From contig PEAD01000028.1 in the NCBI GenBank assembly GCA_002753335.1, forward strand, positions 1 to 38,359: a stretch of 38,359 nt of DNA, given 5' to 3'. Shown here in pieces: positions 8,457 through 17,595 of this stretch. The translations under genes and the position numbers were made by a program. The first letter of the stretch is position 1. Each line of letters opens with the position of its first letter. Under the pieces are notes generated by a model, which worked only from the letters and a program-made list of their open reading frames with translations, was not told the DNA's origin and did no database searches. This DNA is from Nitrospirae bacterium MYbin3. Lineage in GTDB: Bacteria > Nitrospirota > Thermodesulfovibrionia > Thermodesulfovibrionales > Dissulfurispiraceae.

Positions 8457-9571
8457 ACATAAATACAACCGACATAGATCTTTTGAAAAAGACTATGGAG
8501 TCTTTAATTGCTGCTTCCGAGACAGCAATACAGTCTCATAGGATACTTGAAGAGAAGGTTACACTTTTAACCGCCGAGGTTGACCACAAGAAGCAACTGC
8601 TTGACAGCATTTTGCAGAGCATTGATGTAGGGGTTGTTTTCTTTGACAGCGACGGAATTATACGGCTTATAAATCATGTTGCCGAAAAGCTTTTGAATGT
8701 TTCTGCCGAAGTTGTTGTTGGAGGTTCATCAATAAAGGCGGCTATAGAGGATGAGGTTATCAGGCCCGAAAACGGCAACTCTTTTTCTGCGATAGTTTCA
8801 AGGTCGGATGTAAAGGACGGCAATGGATGTACGATGGGTCAAGTCCTGATATTCAAGGACATAACACGGCTTAAACAGCTTGAAGAGGAAAATGAAAGGA
8901 ACCGAAGACTGACCTCTATGGGCGAACTGGTTCTAAAAATAGCGCACGAGATAAGGAACCCTCTCGGCAGCATCGAGCTTTTTGCGAGTCTTCTGTCATC
9001 AGATTTAAAAGGCACAAATCATGGTGATTATGCTAACCGTATATCTAATTCTGTGCGGACGCTGGTTAATGCGCTGGACAATATGCTCAGGTTTTCTAAA
9101 GACCTCAAGCCAAGACTTGAGCCGGTAGAGCTTAACGATATAGTTGCCGAGATTGGGCGCGAATTCAGCGAACTTTTTTCTCATGACAGGATTGTTTTTA
9201 ATCTGGGAGCTGACGTTCCGGTAATTGTTAATGTTGACAGAGGGCTTATGAGGCAGGCCTTGATGAATATCATGCTCAATGCCGTACAATCTATGCCTGA
9301 CGGAGGAACTATTACTGTGAAGATAGTCAGAAGGGAGATGAACCGGGAGGTTGAACTTTCGGTGCGTGATAGCGGCATTGGTATGAATGAAGAAACAAAG
9401 GCCAAGATATTCGAGCCGTTTTATTCCACGAAAGACAGGGGGACTGGACTGGGTATGTCGATAACCGCAAGTATTATCAAGGCCCACGAAGGCATGATAA
9501 GGGTTGTGAGTGAGTTGGGGGGCGGATCTGAGTTTGTGATTACGCTGCCCGAAAAGGGAAGCTGTTTATGA
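8453..9571 (+). CDS. PAS-domain histidine kinase, FlgS/FleS/FlrB-like
   Basis: An N-terminal coiled coil (1-50), a PAS domain (about 50-140) and a short coil lead to the HisKA H-box IAHEIRNPLGSIEL with His165. The ATPase domain follows with NIMLNAVQSMP (N box), DSGIGM (G1) and EPFYSTKDRGTGLGM. No membrane segment is seen, as in cytoplasmic flagellar kinases that sense export-apparatus assembly. It overlaps the response-regulator gene by ATGA, so the two form a cognate pair. The pair sits directly before flgB, whose promoter looks sigma-54 dependent. Confidence 0.88.
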   Translation: MNINTTDIDLLKKTMESLIAASETAIQSHRILEEKVTLLTAEVDHKKQLLDSILQSIDVGVVFFDSDGIIRLINHVAEKLLNVSAEVVVGGSSIKAAIEDEVIRPENGNSFSAIVSRSDVKDGNGCTMGQVLIFKDITRLKQLEEENERNRRLTSMGELVLKIAHEIRNPLGSIELFASLLSSDLKGTNHGDYANRISNSVRTLVNALDNMLRFSKDLKPRLEPVELNDIVAEIGREFSELFSHDRIVFNLGADVPVIVNVDRGLMRQALMNIMLNAVQSMPDGGTITVKIVRREMNREVELSVRDSGIGMNEETKAKIFEPFYSTKDRGTGLGMSITASIIKAHEGMIRVVSELGGGSEFVITLPEKGSCL

Positions 9572-10875
9572 GAAATGTGCTGATTCTTGACGATGAAATA
9601 GATATGGCGCTGGCCTTGAAAGAGAGCCTTAAACGGTGCGGTTTTTCTCCGGTGGTCTATCACAATCCAGTGTCTGCGCTTTCGGAGCTTAATTTAGGCG
9701 ACTTTGAACTAATAATTACTGATATGAAGATGCCGAAGATGGATGGCATTGAGTTCCTTCAGGAGGTCCGCAAAAAAGGGCTGTTCACACCCGTAATTGT
9801 TATAACCGGCTACGGAACCGTAGAGAATGCTGTGGATGCTATGAAGCTGGGCGCTACCGATTACATAATGAAGCCTTTTGCTTTTGAGTCGCTGCAGAGG
9901 GTGATAGAGCGGATAATGCCTTCCGAAGAAACGGATATGGTAGCCGAATCACAGGTTATGAAAAACCTTCTTTCGATTGTCCGGGATGTTGCAAAGGCCG
10001 ATATTACGGTACTTGTGACCGGAGAGAGCGGCACCGGCAAAGAAATAATAGCACGCAAGATACACAAAAGCAGTTTGCGCGCAGACAAGCCGTTTGTGGC
10101 TATAAACTGCGCTGCTATTTCTGAGCATCTGCTTGAGTCTGAGCTGTTCGGTTATGAGAAGGGGGCTTTTACCGGAGCAACAGAGAAAAGGATAGGCAAG
10201 TTCGAATTTGCGAATAAAGGCACGCTTCTTCTGGACGAGATCAGCGAGATGGCTTACCCTCTTCAGGCTAAACTGCTGCGCGCTATTCAGGAAAGAGAGA
10301 TCGACAGGGTGGGAGGAAAGACGCCTATTCCGGTTGATGTAAGGATTATAGCCACCACCAACAGGGATCTTTTGTCTGATGTGAAGGCAGGCCGCTTCAG
10401 GGAAGACCTTTATTACAGGCTGAATGTTTTTCCGATAAAAATACCTGCATTAAGGGAGCGGCGCGACGATATAGTTCCTCTTGCCGATTTTTTTATTAAA
10501 GGTCTTGCCCAAAAAATGGGAAGGGGTTTTGAATTGTCGGATGAGTTCAAGAAATACCTTCTGTCAAAGAACTGGGAAGGAAATGTCAGGGAACTGGAAA
10601 ATTTTGCCTACCGTACGGTTGTTGTTTCAAAATCTGACACTTTAATGCCGCCGCACGAGGAAAAAGTTAGCATGTCAAATATGTCACATATGGAGGCTTC
10701 TTTAAGTTCATCCAAAGGCACTATAAAGGACATGGAGAGGGATTTGGTGGTAAAAACCCTAAGAGAAACAAGTGGAAATAGGACAAGGGCAGCAGAGGTT
10801 CTCGGTGTTACTGTTAGAACAATAAGAAACAAGTTGAAGGAATACAGCATAACTGACGAAGAAATAAACAGTTGA
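9568..10875 (+). CDS. Sigma-54 response regulator, FlgR/FleR/FlrC-like
   Basis: Domains in order: receiver (1-115) with phospho-acceptor Asp52 in TDMKMPKMDG and Lys102; AAA+ (about 125-360) with Walker A GESGTGKE and GAFTGA at 199-204; and a Fis-type helix-turn-helix ending VLGVTVRTIRNKLKEY. Phosphorylation by the kinase encoded just upstream should trigger open-complex formation at sigma-54 promoters. Candidate targets in this window are the sites before flgB, fliK and fliL. It could be called flgR or flrC; sequence alone does not decide. Confidence 0.88.
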   Translation: MRNVLILDDEIDMALALKESLKRCGFSPVVYHNPVSALSELNLGDFELIITDMKMPKMDGIEFLQEVRKKGLFTPVIVITGYGTVENAVDAMKLGATDYIMKPFAFESLQRVIERIMPSEETDMVAESQVMKNLLSIVRDVAKADITVLVTGESGTGKEIIARKIHKSSLRADKPFVAINCAAISEHLLESELFGYEKGAFTGATEKRIGKFEFANKGTLLLDEISEMAYPLQAKLLRAIQEREIDRVGGKTPIPVDVRIIATTNRDLLSDVKAGRFREDLYYRLNVFPIKIPALRERRDDIVPLADFFIKGLAQKMGRGFELSDEFKKYLLSKNWEGNVRELENFAYRTVVVSKSDTLMPPHEEKVSMSNMSHMEASLSSSKGTIKDMERDLVVKTLRETSGNRTRAAEVLGVTVRTIRNKLKEYSITDEEINS

Positions 10876-10884
10876 AAATTAATA

Positions 10885-10900
10885 TGGAATAAAAATTGCA
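10885..10900 (+). promoter_or_regulatory. Sigma-54 promoter before flgB
   Basis: TGGAATAAAAATTGCA has the invariant GG and GC ten bases apart and a perfect -12 TTGCA; the -24 half is TGGAAT instead of TGGCAC. It lies about 37 bp upstream of the flgB ATG, in the short gap after the response-regulator gene. It would drive the long rod and export operon. Confidence 0.6.
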
Positions 10901-10936
10901 TGATTTGTATGTGAAATTTTATTTTGAGGTGTTTTG

Positions 10937-11296
10937 ATGCCTGATAAGAGCATGGTGCTTTTAGAAAAGATGATAGATATTACGGCGTACAGGCAAAGAC
11001 TGCTCGCGTCTAATGTTGCCAATATAGATACGCCGAATTATAAGGCTAAGGACATATCTTTTCAAAAGGAGCTGGACAGCGCGGTTTCTGAAGCTGCAAG
11101 AGGACTAAAAGGCGTAAACCATAAATACGAGGTTTTTGAATCCCCGTCAAGCATGGCCAGCAGGGATGGCAATACTGTGAACCTTGATATCGAGATGGCA
11201 AAGGTTGGAGAGAACTCTATGATTTTCAGCACAGCCGCACAGCTTATGGCTATGAAGGTAAGAATGATGAAGGAAGCGATTAAAGGAGGCAGATAG
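10937..11296 (+). CDS. flgB: Flagellar proximal rod protein FlgB
   Basis: A small rod protein of about 119 residues with the conserved N-terminal motif RQRLLASNVANIDTPNYKAKD shortened here to its key NVANIDTPNY part, and a C-terminal helix typical of axial proteins. FlgB is exported by the flagellar type III system and joins the proximal rod next to FliE and the MS ring. A TTG precedes the ATG, but GAGGTG at 10925-10930 fits the ATG at 10937. It is the first gene of the flgB-flgC-fliE-fliF series and is followed by flgC after 2 bp. Confidence 0.93.
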   Translation: MPDKSMVLLEKMIDITAYRQRLLASNVANIDTPNYKAKDISFQKELDSAVSEAARGLKGVNHKYEVFESPSSMASRDGNTVNLDIEMAKVGENSMIFSTAAQLMAMKVRMMKEAIKGGR

Positions 11297-11298
11297 CA

Positions 11299-11706
11299 AT
11301 GGAAAATATGTTCATGCAGCTTAAAGTTAGCGCATCGGCGCTTGAGGCTCAGAAAATAAGAATGAATGTTATTGCTTCCAATATAGCCAATATGAGTTCA
11401 ACTCAGACTCCTGAAGGCGGACCATACAAAAGAAAAGATGTTCTTTTTCAGACATACCTTTTTGGAGAGAACGCAGCAGGTGTAGATATACCAAAGATTG
11501 TTGAGGATTCCCGGCCGTTTAAAAAGATGTTCGAACCTGGGCATCCTGATGCTGATAAAGACGGATATGTGACATATCCCAACGTAAATGGTATTGAGGA
11601 AACTGTCAATCTTATGACTGCTTCAAGGGCGTATGAGGCTAATCTGACGGTTATGAATACATTTAGGGATATGTATATGAAGACGTTGGATATACTAAAG
11701 GCGTAA
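11299..11706 (+). CDS. flgC: Flagellar proximal rod protein FlgC
   Basis: The 135-residue protein has the rod/hook N-terminal motif RMNVIASNIANMSST and the C-terminal axial motif EETVNLMTASRAYEANLTV, both typical of FlgC. It is exported and polymerises in the proximal rod with FlgB and FlgF. The ATG follows flgB by only 2 bp, with GGAGG inside the flgB end serving as ribosome binding site. Length is normal for the family. Confidence 0.94.
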   Translation: MENMFMQLKVSASALEAQKIRMNVIASNIANMSSTQTPEGGPYKRKDVLFQTYLFGENAAGVDIPKIVEDSRPFKKMFEPGHPDADKDGYVTYPNVNGIEETVNLMTASRAYEANLTVMNTFRDMYMKTLDILKA

Positions 11707-11741
11707 ACTAAAAGTGTATGATATAAGCAGGGGGTATTAAG

Positions 11742-12035
11742 ATGAATGAGATTAAAAAAATTGGTGATATTGCTCAGACCATCTCAGGGGTCTCAAAGGC
11801 CAATCAGACGCCTGAGGTCTCTTTTCAGGATGCAATAAAGGATGCCTTGAAGCAGGTCTCAGAAGTGCAGAATGAGGCTGAAAAGGCGATAGAAGACTTT
11901 TCTAAAGGCGATGTTAAAGATATACATACGGTTGTCATAGCGATGGAAAAGGCTGACGTATCACTTCAGACGCTTATGACGGTCAGGAGCAAACTGCTTA
12001 GTGCATATGAAGAAGTTATGAGGATGCAGGTTTGA
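11742..12035 (+). CDS. fliE: MS ring-rod junction protein FliE
   Basis: The 97-residue protein has the FliE pattern: a variable N-terminus, SFQDAIKDALKQVSEVQNEA, then DIHTVVIAMEKADVSLQTLMTVRSK cut to its core VIAMEKADVSLQ, ending in YEEVMRMQV. FliE is the first rod-type substrate and links the MS ring (FliF) to FlgB. A GGGGG ribosome binding site lies just before the ATG. The neighbours flgC and fliF confirm the call. Confidence 0.93.
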   Translation: MNEIKKIGDIAQTISGVSKANQTPEVSFQDAIKDALKQVSEVQNEAEKAIEDFSKGDVKDIHTVVIAMEKADVSLQTLMTVRSKLLSAYEEVMRMQV

Positions 12036-12063
12036 TTCTTTTATTTTTATATAAGGGCAGAAA

Positions 12064-13596
12064 ATGTCGTTAAGTGACGTTATTTTACAGATGAAAGATT
12101 GGCCTTTAAAAAGAAAGGTCGCTCTAATTTTTTCTATTGTTTTTAGTATCGCTCTTATATCAGGCATTGTTCTCTGGAGTGAAAGAATTGACTTTCAGGT
12201 TTTATACAGCAATTTAGGCACTGAAGACGCTGGGCAGGTTGTTGTTAAGCTGAAAGAGATGAAGGTTCCCTACAACGTAGAAGGGAATGTGATTTATGTG
12301 CCGAGCAACAGAGTGTATGATTTGCGTCTTGAACTGGCCTCACAGGGAATTCCTCAGGGAGGCGGGGTAGGGTTTGAGATATTTGACAAGACACAGCTGG
12401 GCGTTACCGAATTTGTCCAAAAGCTCAACTACCGCCGGGCCTTGCAGGGAGAGCTTTCTAGGACTATAAAGCAGCTTTCTGAAGTTGACCAGTGCAGGGT
12501 TCATATAGCAATTCCGGAAAAGACTATTTTTACCGACAGGGAGCAGCATCCAACCTCATCAGTCGTACTTAAACTCAAGGGCGGACGGGTTCTTAACAAC
12601 GCACAGATAGGCGGCATTATACACCTTGTAGCGAGCAGCGTTGAAGGAATGAGACCACAGGACGTTACTGTTATTGACAATATGGGCACATTGCTTTCGA
12701 AGAGTTCTGGAGCTTCAGGTGATTCGGTTGCTGATTCTAAACAGTTGGAATACCAGAAATCGGTTGAGAAGGAATATGAGAGCAGGTTGCAGAGCATGCT
12801 TGAAGGAGTTATAGGACGAGGAAAGGCGATTGTAAGGGTTGCCACAAAAATAGATTTTACCCAGATAGAAAAAACAGAAGAAAGATATGATCCAGATACT
12901 ATAGCTGTTAGAAGCGAGCAGCGCGTTCAGGATAAGAGCAGCGGATCTTCAGGTGGTGGTGGCGTTCCGGGAGTAATGTCAAACCAGCCCGGTTCCGGCC
13001 AATCCGGCGCTGGCGGTGGAGGATCATCAGCACAAAAACAGACCGAAAGCATCAATTATGAGGTCAGCCGGAGCGTCAGTAAAATAATTCAGCCGAGAGG
13101 CGAAGTCAAGAGCATATCTGTTGCTGTTTTGGTTGACGGCACTTACAAAAAAGAAAAAGAAAAGAAGGTTTATGTCCCCAGAATCGAGGCGGACCTTAAA
13201 AAATATGATGAGCTTGTTAGGGCCGCTATAGGCTTCAATAAGGACAGAGGAGATCAGGTAATAGTTTCAAACGTCTCTTTCGAAGAATCTGTCGAGGAAA
13301 TCGTACCCGAAAAAACAGATTACATGAAGATAGTCTCATCCGTTCTCAAGTATTTGGTGCCTATTATAGTAGTTTTGATAGTGGTGCTTTTTGTGCTCAA
13401 GCCGATTATCGACATCTTAAAGGTGCCGGTGCGCAGGCCTGAGTTTGCGGGGGAATCGGTTCAGATAGGAAGAGGCATGCCGGGAGTTCCTGAAGAGATT
13501 TCTCCAGATGATGTTGTTAAAGATGAGGTTTTAAGCATAGTGAAACAGGATCCTCGAAAGGCTGCAGGCGTTCTTAAAGAGTGGATGTCGGAATAG
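12064..13596 (+). CDS. fliF: Flagellar MS-ring protein FliF
   Basis: The 510-residue protein has an N-terminal membrane helix (about 18-40), ring-building motifs such as LYSNLGTEDAGQVV and a long periplasmic part. A glycine/serine-rich stretch near 295-325 corresponds to the variable beta-collar region. A second membrane helix (around 425-447, YLVPIIVVLIVVLFVL) leads to a short cytoplasmic tail that should bind FliG, ending DPRKAAGVLKEWMSE. FliF forms the inner-membrane ring that houses the export gate. It precedes fliG by 4 bp. Confidence 0.95.
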   Translation: MSLSDVILQMKDWPLKRKVALIFSIVFSIALISGIVLWSERIDFQVLYSNLGTEDAGQVVVKLKEMKVPYNVEGNVIYVPSNRVYDLRLELASQGIPQGGGVGFEIFDKTQLGVTEFVQKLNYRRALQGELSRTIKQLSEVDQCRVHIAIPEKTIFTDREQHPTSSVVLKLKGGRVLNNAQIGGIIHLVASSVEGMRPQDVTVIDNMGTLLSKSSGASGDSVADSKQLEYQKSVEKEYESRLQSMLEGVIGRGKAIVRVATKIDFTQIEKTEERYDPDTIAVRSEQRVQDKSSGSSGGGGVPGVMSNQPGSGQSGAGGGGSSAQKQTESINYEVSRSVSKIIQPRGEVKSISVAVLVDGTYKKEKEKKVYVPRIEADLKKYDELVRAAIGFNKDRGDQVIVSNVSFEESVEEIVPEKTDYMKIVSSVLKYLVPIIVVLIVVLFVLKPIIDILKVPVRRPEFAGESVQIGRGMPGVPEEISPDDVVKDEVLSIVKQDPRKAAGVLKEWMSE

Positions 13597-13600
13597 ATAG

Positions 13601-14584
13601 ATGAAAAAGCTTTCTGGCGTCGAGAAGGTTGCTGCTTTCTTATCTATGGTTGGTGAAGAATCAGCCACTCAGGTTTTCAAGCATTTAGATCCTATGGAGC
13701 TTTCCAGAATAGTTCCGATGATGTCGAGGGTTAAGATATCTCCAGACGAAGCCATTTTTGTTATCAGAGAATTTCATGATAAGACAGGTAGCGGGGCTAT
13801 GCTGAGTGTTGATGACGATTATATCAAGAAGCTGCTTACCAAGGCTTTTGGCGATGATCAGGCCAAGAAGCTTATGGACAAGATCGAAAGCGGTGCGAGC
13901 GCCTTCGACGTATTGCGGTGGCTTGATTCTGGAGCGATATCCAGCATGCTTGCGCGTGAGCATCCGCAGACTATTGCGATAGTTCTTGCGCATCTGGAGC
14001 CGACGCAGGCTGCAGAAGTTCTCAGTAAGCTTCCTGAGCATATTAAGATAGATGTTTCGCTGAGGATAGCGAGCCTTGACCAGATATCACCCTCCATTCT
14101 TGAGGAGCTCGAGGATGTTCTGCAAAAGCAGCTGCACACATATACGAGAGGCAGGAAGATCGGCGGTATTAAAACCGTGGCAGAGATACTCAACCAGCTT
14201 GACCGGGCCTCGGAAGATCTTATCATTAAAAATATTGAGGAAAAGGACCAGATACTGGCAGACGAGATACGGAAGCTTATGTTTACATTCGACGACCTCG
14301 TTCATATCGACGACAGAGGCATTCAGATGGTTATGAAGGAGATCACCACCGACGATCTTGCACTTGCCCTTAAAATGGCGTCAGAGGATCTCAAGAACAA
14401 GATATTCAAGAACATGTCGCAGAGGGCATCCCAGATACTTAAGGAAGAGATGGAAGCCAAGGGAGCGGTTAAAGTCTCGGATGTTGAAAAGGCCCAGATG
14501 AACATTGTCCGTGTCGCAAGAAGACTTGAAGAAGAGGGCAAGATAGTCATCGGCGGCAAGGGTGGAGAAGAGCTTGTCGCTTAA
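13601..14584 (+). CDS. fliG: Flagellar motor switch protein FliG
   Basis: The 327-residue protein has the usual N, middle and C armadillo-like domains. The EHPQTIAIVLAHLEP motif of the middle domain and the C-terminal charged helix around FDDLVHIDDRGIQMVMKEI, which contacts the stator, are clear. FliG couples stator force to rotation on the FliF tail and holds FliM. It starts 4 bp after fliF and overlaps fliH by 23 bp. Length and motifs are standard. Confidence 0.95.
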   Translation: MKKLSGVEKVAAFLSMVGEESATQVFKHLDPMELSRIVPMMSRVKISPDEAIFVIREFHDKTGSGAMLSVDDDYIKKLLTKAFGDDQAKKLMDKIESGASAFDVLRWLDSGAISSMLAREHPQTIAIVLAHLEPTQAAEVLSKLPEHIKIDVSLRIASLDQISPSILEELEDVLQKQLHTYTRGRKIGGIKTVAEILNQLDRASEDLIIKNIEEKDQILADEIRKLMFTFDDLVHIDDRGIQMVMKEITTDDLALALKMASEDLKNKIFKNMSQRASQILKEEMEAKGAVKVSDVEKAQMNIVRVARRLEEEGKIVIGGKGGEELVA

Positions 14585-15191
14585 AGAGGACCAGTCTGGT
14601 GTTCAGCTTTATGCGCCGATGCAGTTTGAGTCTCCGGCCGAACTAAAGGTAAAGGAATTCCAGACAGAGAAGCATATTGTTGAAAGAGTAAAGATCAAAG
14701 AGGAAGAAGCTTATAAAGCTGCTTACGAAAAGACTTTAGTCATAGCTAAAGCAGATATCGATGATAAGCTCAGAAATCTTGAGCGCATAATTGTTTCACT
14801 CGAAGGTTTCAGCGCAAAGCTGGTTGACAAGCTTATGCCCGATATAATTTCACTTTCCTCCGAGATAGCCAAAAAGGTGATTCTTAAAGAAGTTGCTCTG
14901 GATAGAACCATAGTTATGAATGTTGCTGCCGAAGCCATAAAAAAGGTGTCGGAGCGCGAGGAGCAAATTACGATCAAAATTAATCCTATTGATTATGAAC
15001 TGATTGTTGCGAACAGCGAGTTTTTTAAAGACCGTTCTGGTTTAAAAGACATTGTTATAGAGCCTGCGCCTTCTGTTTCTCGCGGCGGCTGTTATATAGA
15101 AACACAGACCGGAGAGATAGACGCAAGGCTCGAAGAAAAGTTTAAGGAACTCGACAATGTCATCGACACATCCACAAATAGCCAAGAGTAA
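14562..15191 (+). CDS. fliH: Export ATPase regulator FliH
   Basis: The 209-residue protein has a charged, largely helical N-terminal half and a C-terminal V/A-ATPase-E-like domain (ISLSSEIAKKVILKEVALDR, INPIDYEL, and GGCYIETQTGEIDARLEEK). FliH binds the ATPase FliI and tethers it to the C-ring. The GTG start lies inside the end of fliG; a TTG at 14574 is an alternative start. The gene overlaps fliI by 35 bp. Identification rests on the C-terminal motifs and on gene order. Confidence 0.88.
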   Translation: MEKSLSLKEDQSGVQLYAPMQFESPAELKVKEFQTEKHIVERVKIKEEEAYKAAYEKTLVIAKADIDDKLRNLERIIVSLEGFSAKLVDKLMPDIISLSSEIAKKVILKEVALDRTIVMNVAAEAIKKVSEREEQITIKINPIDYELIVANSEFFKDRSGLKDIVIEPAPSVSRGGCYIETQTGEIDARLEEKFKELDNVIDTSTNSQE

Positions 15192-16494
15192 AGAATTTCT
15201 GAAGGAATCGGACCTTGTAAAAGTTTACGGCAGGGTTACGCGCGGTGTGGGGCTGATCCTCGAAGGCCTGGGCCCAAAAACAAAAATCGGTGATATCTGC
15301 CAAATTCAATCAAACGAAGGCAAATTGGACAGTCAGGATTCTTTTATAGAAGCTGAGGTTATTGGCTTCAAAGAGGATAAGGTTCTTCTTATGCCTTTAG
15401 GGAATATGGTCGGCATAGGCCCTGGGTCAAAAATCATAGCTCGAGGCAAGCAGAAGTACATTAAAGTCGGGGACTCTCTTTTGGGAAGGGTTCTGGATGG
15501 CATGGGCAATCCTATTGACGGCAAGGGTAGTGTATCAGGCCATCTTTATCCGATTTATAAAGATCCTATAAATCCTCTCTACAGGCTAAGAATAACAGAG
15601 GCTTTGGATCTCGGCATAAAATCGATTAACAGCATGCTTACTATTGGGAAGGGCCAAAGAATAGGCATAATGGCAGGAAGCGGGGTTGGCAAGAGTGTGC
15701 TTCTCGGAATGATGGCAAGGAATACAACAGCAGATGTTAATGTCATTGCACTTATAGGAGAGCGCGGCAGGGAAGTAAGGGAATTTATAGAAAAAGATTT
15801 GGGCGAAGAAGGGTGCAAAAGATCGGTGCTTGTGGTGGCCACATCAGACACTTCGCCTTTGATGAGAATTAGGGGCGCGTATGTTGCCACCGCGATAGCC
15901 GAATATTTCAGGTCACAGGGGAAAGATGTTCTTTTGATGATGGACTCTCTCACGAGGTTCGCCATGGCTCAGCGTGAGATAGGCCTTGCTGCCGGTGAAC
16001 CGCCCACCACAAAAGGGTATCCCCCGTCAGTCTTTAATCTGCTGCCAAAGTTTCTCGAGCGCGCAGGCACATGGAGCAGCGAAGGAACAATAACCGGTCT
16101 TTATACAGTTCTTGTTGAGGGCGATGATATGAATGAGCCTATAGCCGATGCTGCTCGTTCAATACTCGACGGGCATGTTGTGCTTTCCCGTGAACTGGCG
16201 AACCATAACCATTATCCGGCCATAGATGTCCTTCAGAGCATCAGCAGGCTTATGAAGGACATCACCGAAAAGAAGCACAGATCAGCGGTTGAAAAAGCGC
16301 TGGAGATTATGGCCACCTATAAAAGATATGAGGATGTTATTACCATAGGGGCTTATAAGGAAGGCACAAATCCTAAGCTCGATTACTCTATAAAAATGAT
16401 GGACCGAATTAGAAATTTTCTAAGGCAGGATATTTCCGAAAGGGTAACCTTTGATGATGGTGTATCAAGGCTTACCGGTCTTTTCGAGCAATAA
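15157..16494 (+). CDS. fliI: Flagellar export ATPase FliI
   Basis: The 445-residue F1-beta-like ATPase has Walker A AGSGVGKS at 173-180, the ALIGERGREVREF motif, Walker B VLLMMDSLTRFAMAQREIG and the GEPPTTKGYPPSVF loop specific to type III export ATPases. It hydrolyses ATP to help unfold and deliver export substrates with FliH and FliJ. The ATG lies inside the end of fliH, with AAGGA about 8 bp upstream supporting it. Length is typical. Confidence 0.95.
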   Translation: MSSTHPQIAKSKEFLKESDLVKVYGRVTRGVGLILEGLGPKTKIGDICQIQSNEGKLDSQDSFIEAEVIGFKEDKVLLMPLGNMVGIGPGSKIIARGKQKYIKVGDSLLGRVLDGMGNPIDGKGSVSGHLYPIYKDPINPLYRLRITEALDLGIKSINSMLTIGKGQRIGIMAGSGVGKSVLLGMMARNTTADVNVIALIGERGREVREFIEKDLGEEGCKRSVLVVATSDTSPLMRIRGAYVATAIAEYFRSQGKDVLLMMDSLTRFAMAQREIGLAAGEPPTTKGYPPSVFNLLPKFLERAGTWSSEGTITGLYTVLVEGDDMNEPIADAARSILDGHVVLSRELANHNHYPAIDVLQSISRLMKDITEKKHRSAVEKALEIMATYKRYEDVITIGAYKEGTNPKLDYSIKMMDRIRNFLRQDISERVTFDDGVSRLTGLFEQ

Positions 16495-16504
16495 GAACTA
16501 AATT

Positions 16505-16954
16505 ATGGCGACTCCCATAGAAAGCCTGTTGAGCCTCAAACGATGGGAGGAGGATCAGGCTAAAAACAGGTTTGCGATGCTTTTGAAAGAGCTTGCTATT
16601 GAGGAGGGGATTTTGGAAGAGCTTGAGCAGAACTATGCTTTGTCTTCCGAAAAGGTCAAGAATAATCATTATGAGCCGAAAACAATAGATAAGATACAGG
16701 AGCTTCTTGTCTTTATCGAGGCGCTGGTGAATAAGATTCACCAGCAGGAAGAAAATATAAGAAATAAGGCGCTGGAAGTTGAGCGCGCGCGTGGCTTTCT
16801 GGAAGAGGCAACAAAAGAAAGAAAGACTTTTGAAAGGCTAGATGAAAGACAGAAAGAGATGATAAAAAAAGATATGGACCGAAAAGAACAAAAAATAACC
16901 GATGAACATGCGTCAGCAAGGCATGGCAAAAAGGATGTTGGTGAGACGGGCTGA
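16505..16954 (+). CDS. fliJ: Flagellar export protein FliJ
   Basis: A 149-residue, highly charged protein predicted to be one long antiparallel coiled coil, opening with IESLLSLKRWEEDQAKNRF, the usual FliJ start. FliJ sits in the centre of the FliI hexamer and contacts FlhA. Sequence conservation in the family is weak, so the call leans on size, coiled-coil character and position 10 bp after fliI. Confidence 0.85.
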   Translation: MATPIESLLSLKRWEEDQAKNRFAMLLKELAIEEGILEELEQNYALSSEKVKNNHYEPKTIDKIQELLVFIEALVNKIHQQEENIRNKALEVERARGFLEEATKERKTFERLDERQKEMIKKDMDRKEQKITDEHASARHGKKDVGETG

Positions 16955-16955
16955 T

Positions 16956-17462
16956 ATGTCATTTTGCAAATTATTTATTTTTACGGCAGCGATAGTATTC
17001 ATGCTTTTATTTTTTTCGTACCCTGTTTCTTATTCTCAGGATGCAAAAGAGGGGGCTGATTCAGGTGTGGCCAAAAGCGATAATTCTACAGAACAGGCAA
17101 AACCTAAATCAGCAAAAGCTATCGAAGAAGAACGGCTGCTAATTTTAAAAGCTGATATCAAAAAAGAGATAGAGCAATTAAACAGGCTGAAAAAAGAGAT
17201 AGAGGATGCAAAGAACTCCCTTGCACAAAAGCGGCAGGAATCCATAGACAAGATAGTAAAAATATTTGAGTCAATGCCTGCCGAAGATGCTGCACGAAGA
17301 ATAGAGAAGCTTGATGAGAATAATTCGGTTTTGATATTGAGCTCTCTTAAACCTAAAGTTGCAGGAAAGATCCTTGCTCAGATAGAAGTTGAGATGGCTG
17401 CATCCATATCAAAAAAGATGATCGCAAAGAGCAGGGCTTCGCAGGAAAAATCTTCCCGGTAG
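16956..17462 (+). CDS. MotE/YlxF-like protein with MgtE-N domain
   Basis: About 168 residues: a signal peptide or anchor (FIFTAAIVFMLLFFSYPVSY), a charged coiled coil (about 50-105), and a C-terminal MgtE N-terminal-like domain (KIFESMPAEDAARRIEKLDE...ILSSLKPKVAGKILAQIE). Proteins of this architecture sit between fliJ and fliK in B. subtilis (ylxF) and are called MotE-like elsewhere; they are periplasmic, with a role around the stator or motor. The frame extends upstream to 16902, but that would overlap fliJ by 53 bp and bury the signal peptide, so the ATG at 16956 is preferred. Confidence 0.75.
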   Translation: MSFCKLFIFTAAIVFMLLFFSYPVSYSQDAKEGADSGVAKSDNSTEQAKPKSAKAIEEERLLILKADIKKEIEQLNRLKKEIEDAKNSLAQKRQESIDKIVKIFESMPAEDAARRIEKLDENNSVLILSSLKPKVAGKILAQIEVEMAASISKKMIAKSRASQEKSSR

Positions 17463-17540
17463 GAAAAAAGTTCCATTCACTTTTGCCTCTCCGCTGTAAA
17501 TAAAAACAAGTTTTCTTTTAAAAACAATTGATTGTTAATG

Positions 17541-17555
17541 TGGCACGCCTATTGC
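17541..17555 (+). promoter_or_regulatory. Sigma-54 promoter before fliK
   Basis: TGGCACGCCTATTGCA matches the sigma-54 consensus TGGCACG-N4-TTGCA in every fixed position (the final A is base 17556). It lies about 40 bp before the fliK ATG in a 133-bp gap after the MotE-like gene. It is the strongest promoter call in the window and would make fliK-flgD-flgE a separate unit. Confidence 0.85.
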
Positions 17556-17595
17556 ATTTACCATTGAGCTTTAATGAAAATGCGGGGGTGAGCTG

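Noticed and set aside
9005-9487. 160-codon open frame antisense to the histidine kinase
   Set aside because: It lies wholly inside a well-supported kinase gene and its translation resembles no protein family.
16902-16955. Longer N-terminus for the MotE-like protein
   Set aside because: It would overlap fliJ by 53 bp and place a basic extension before a clear signal peptide.
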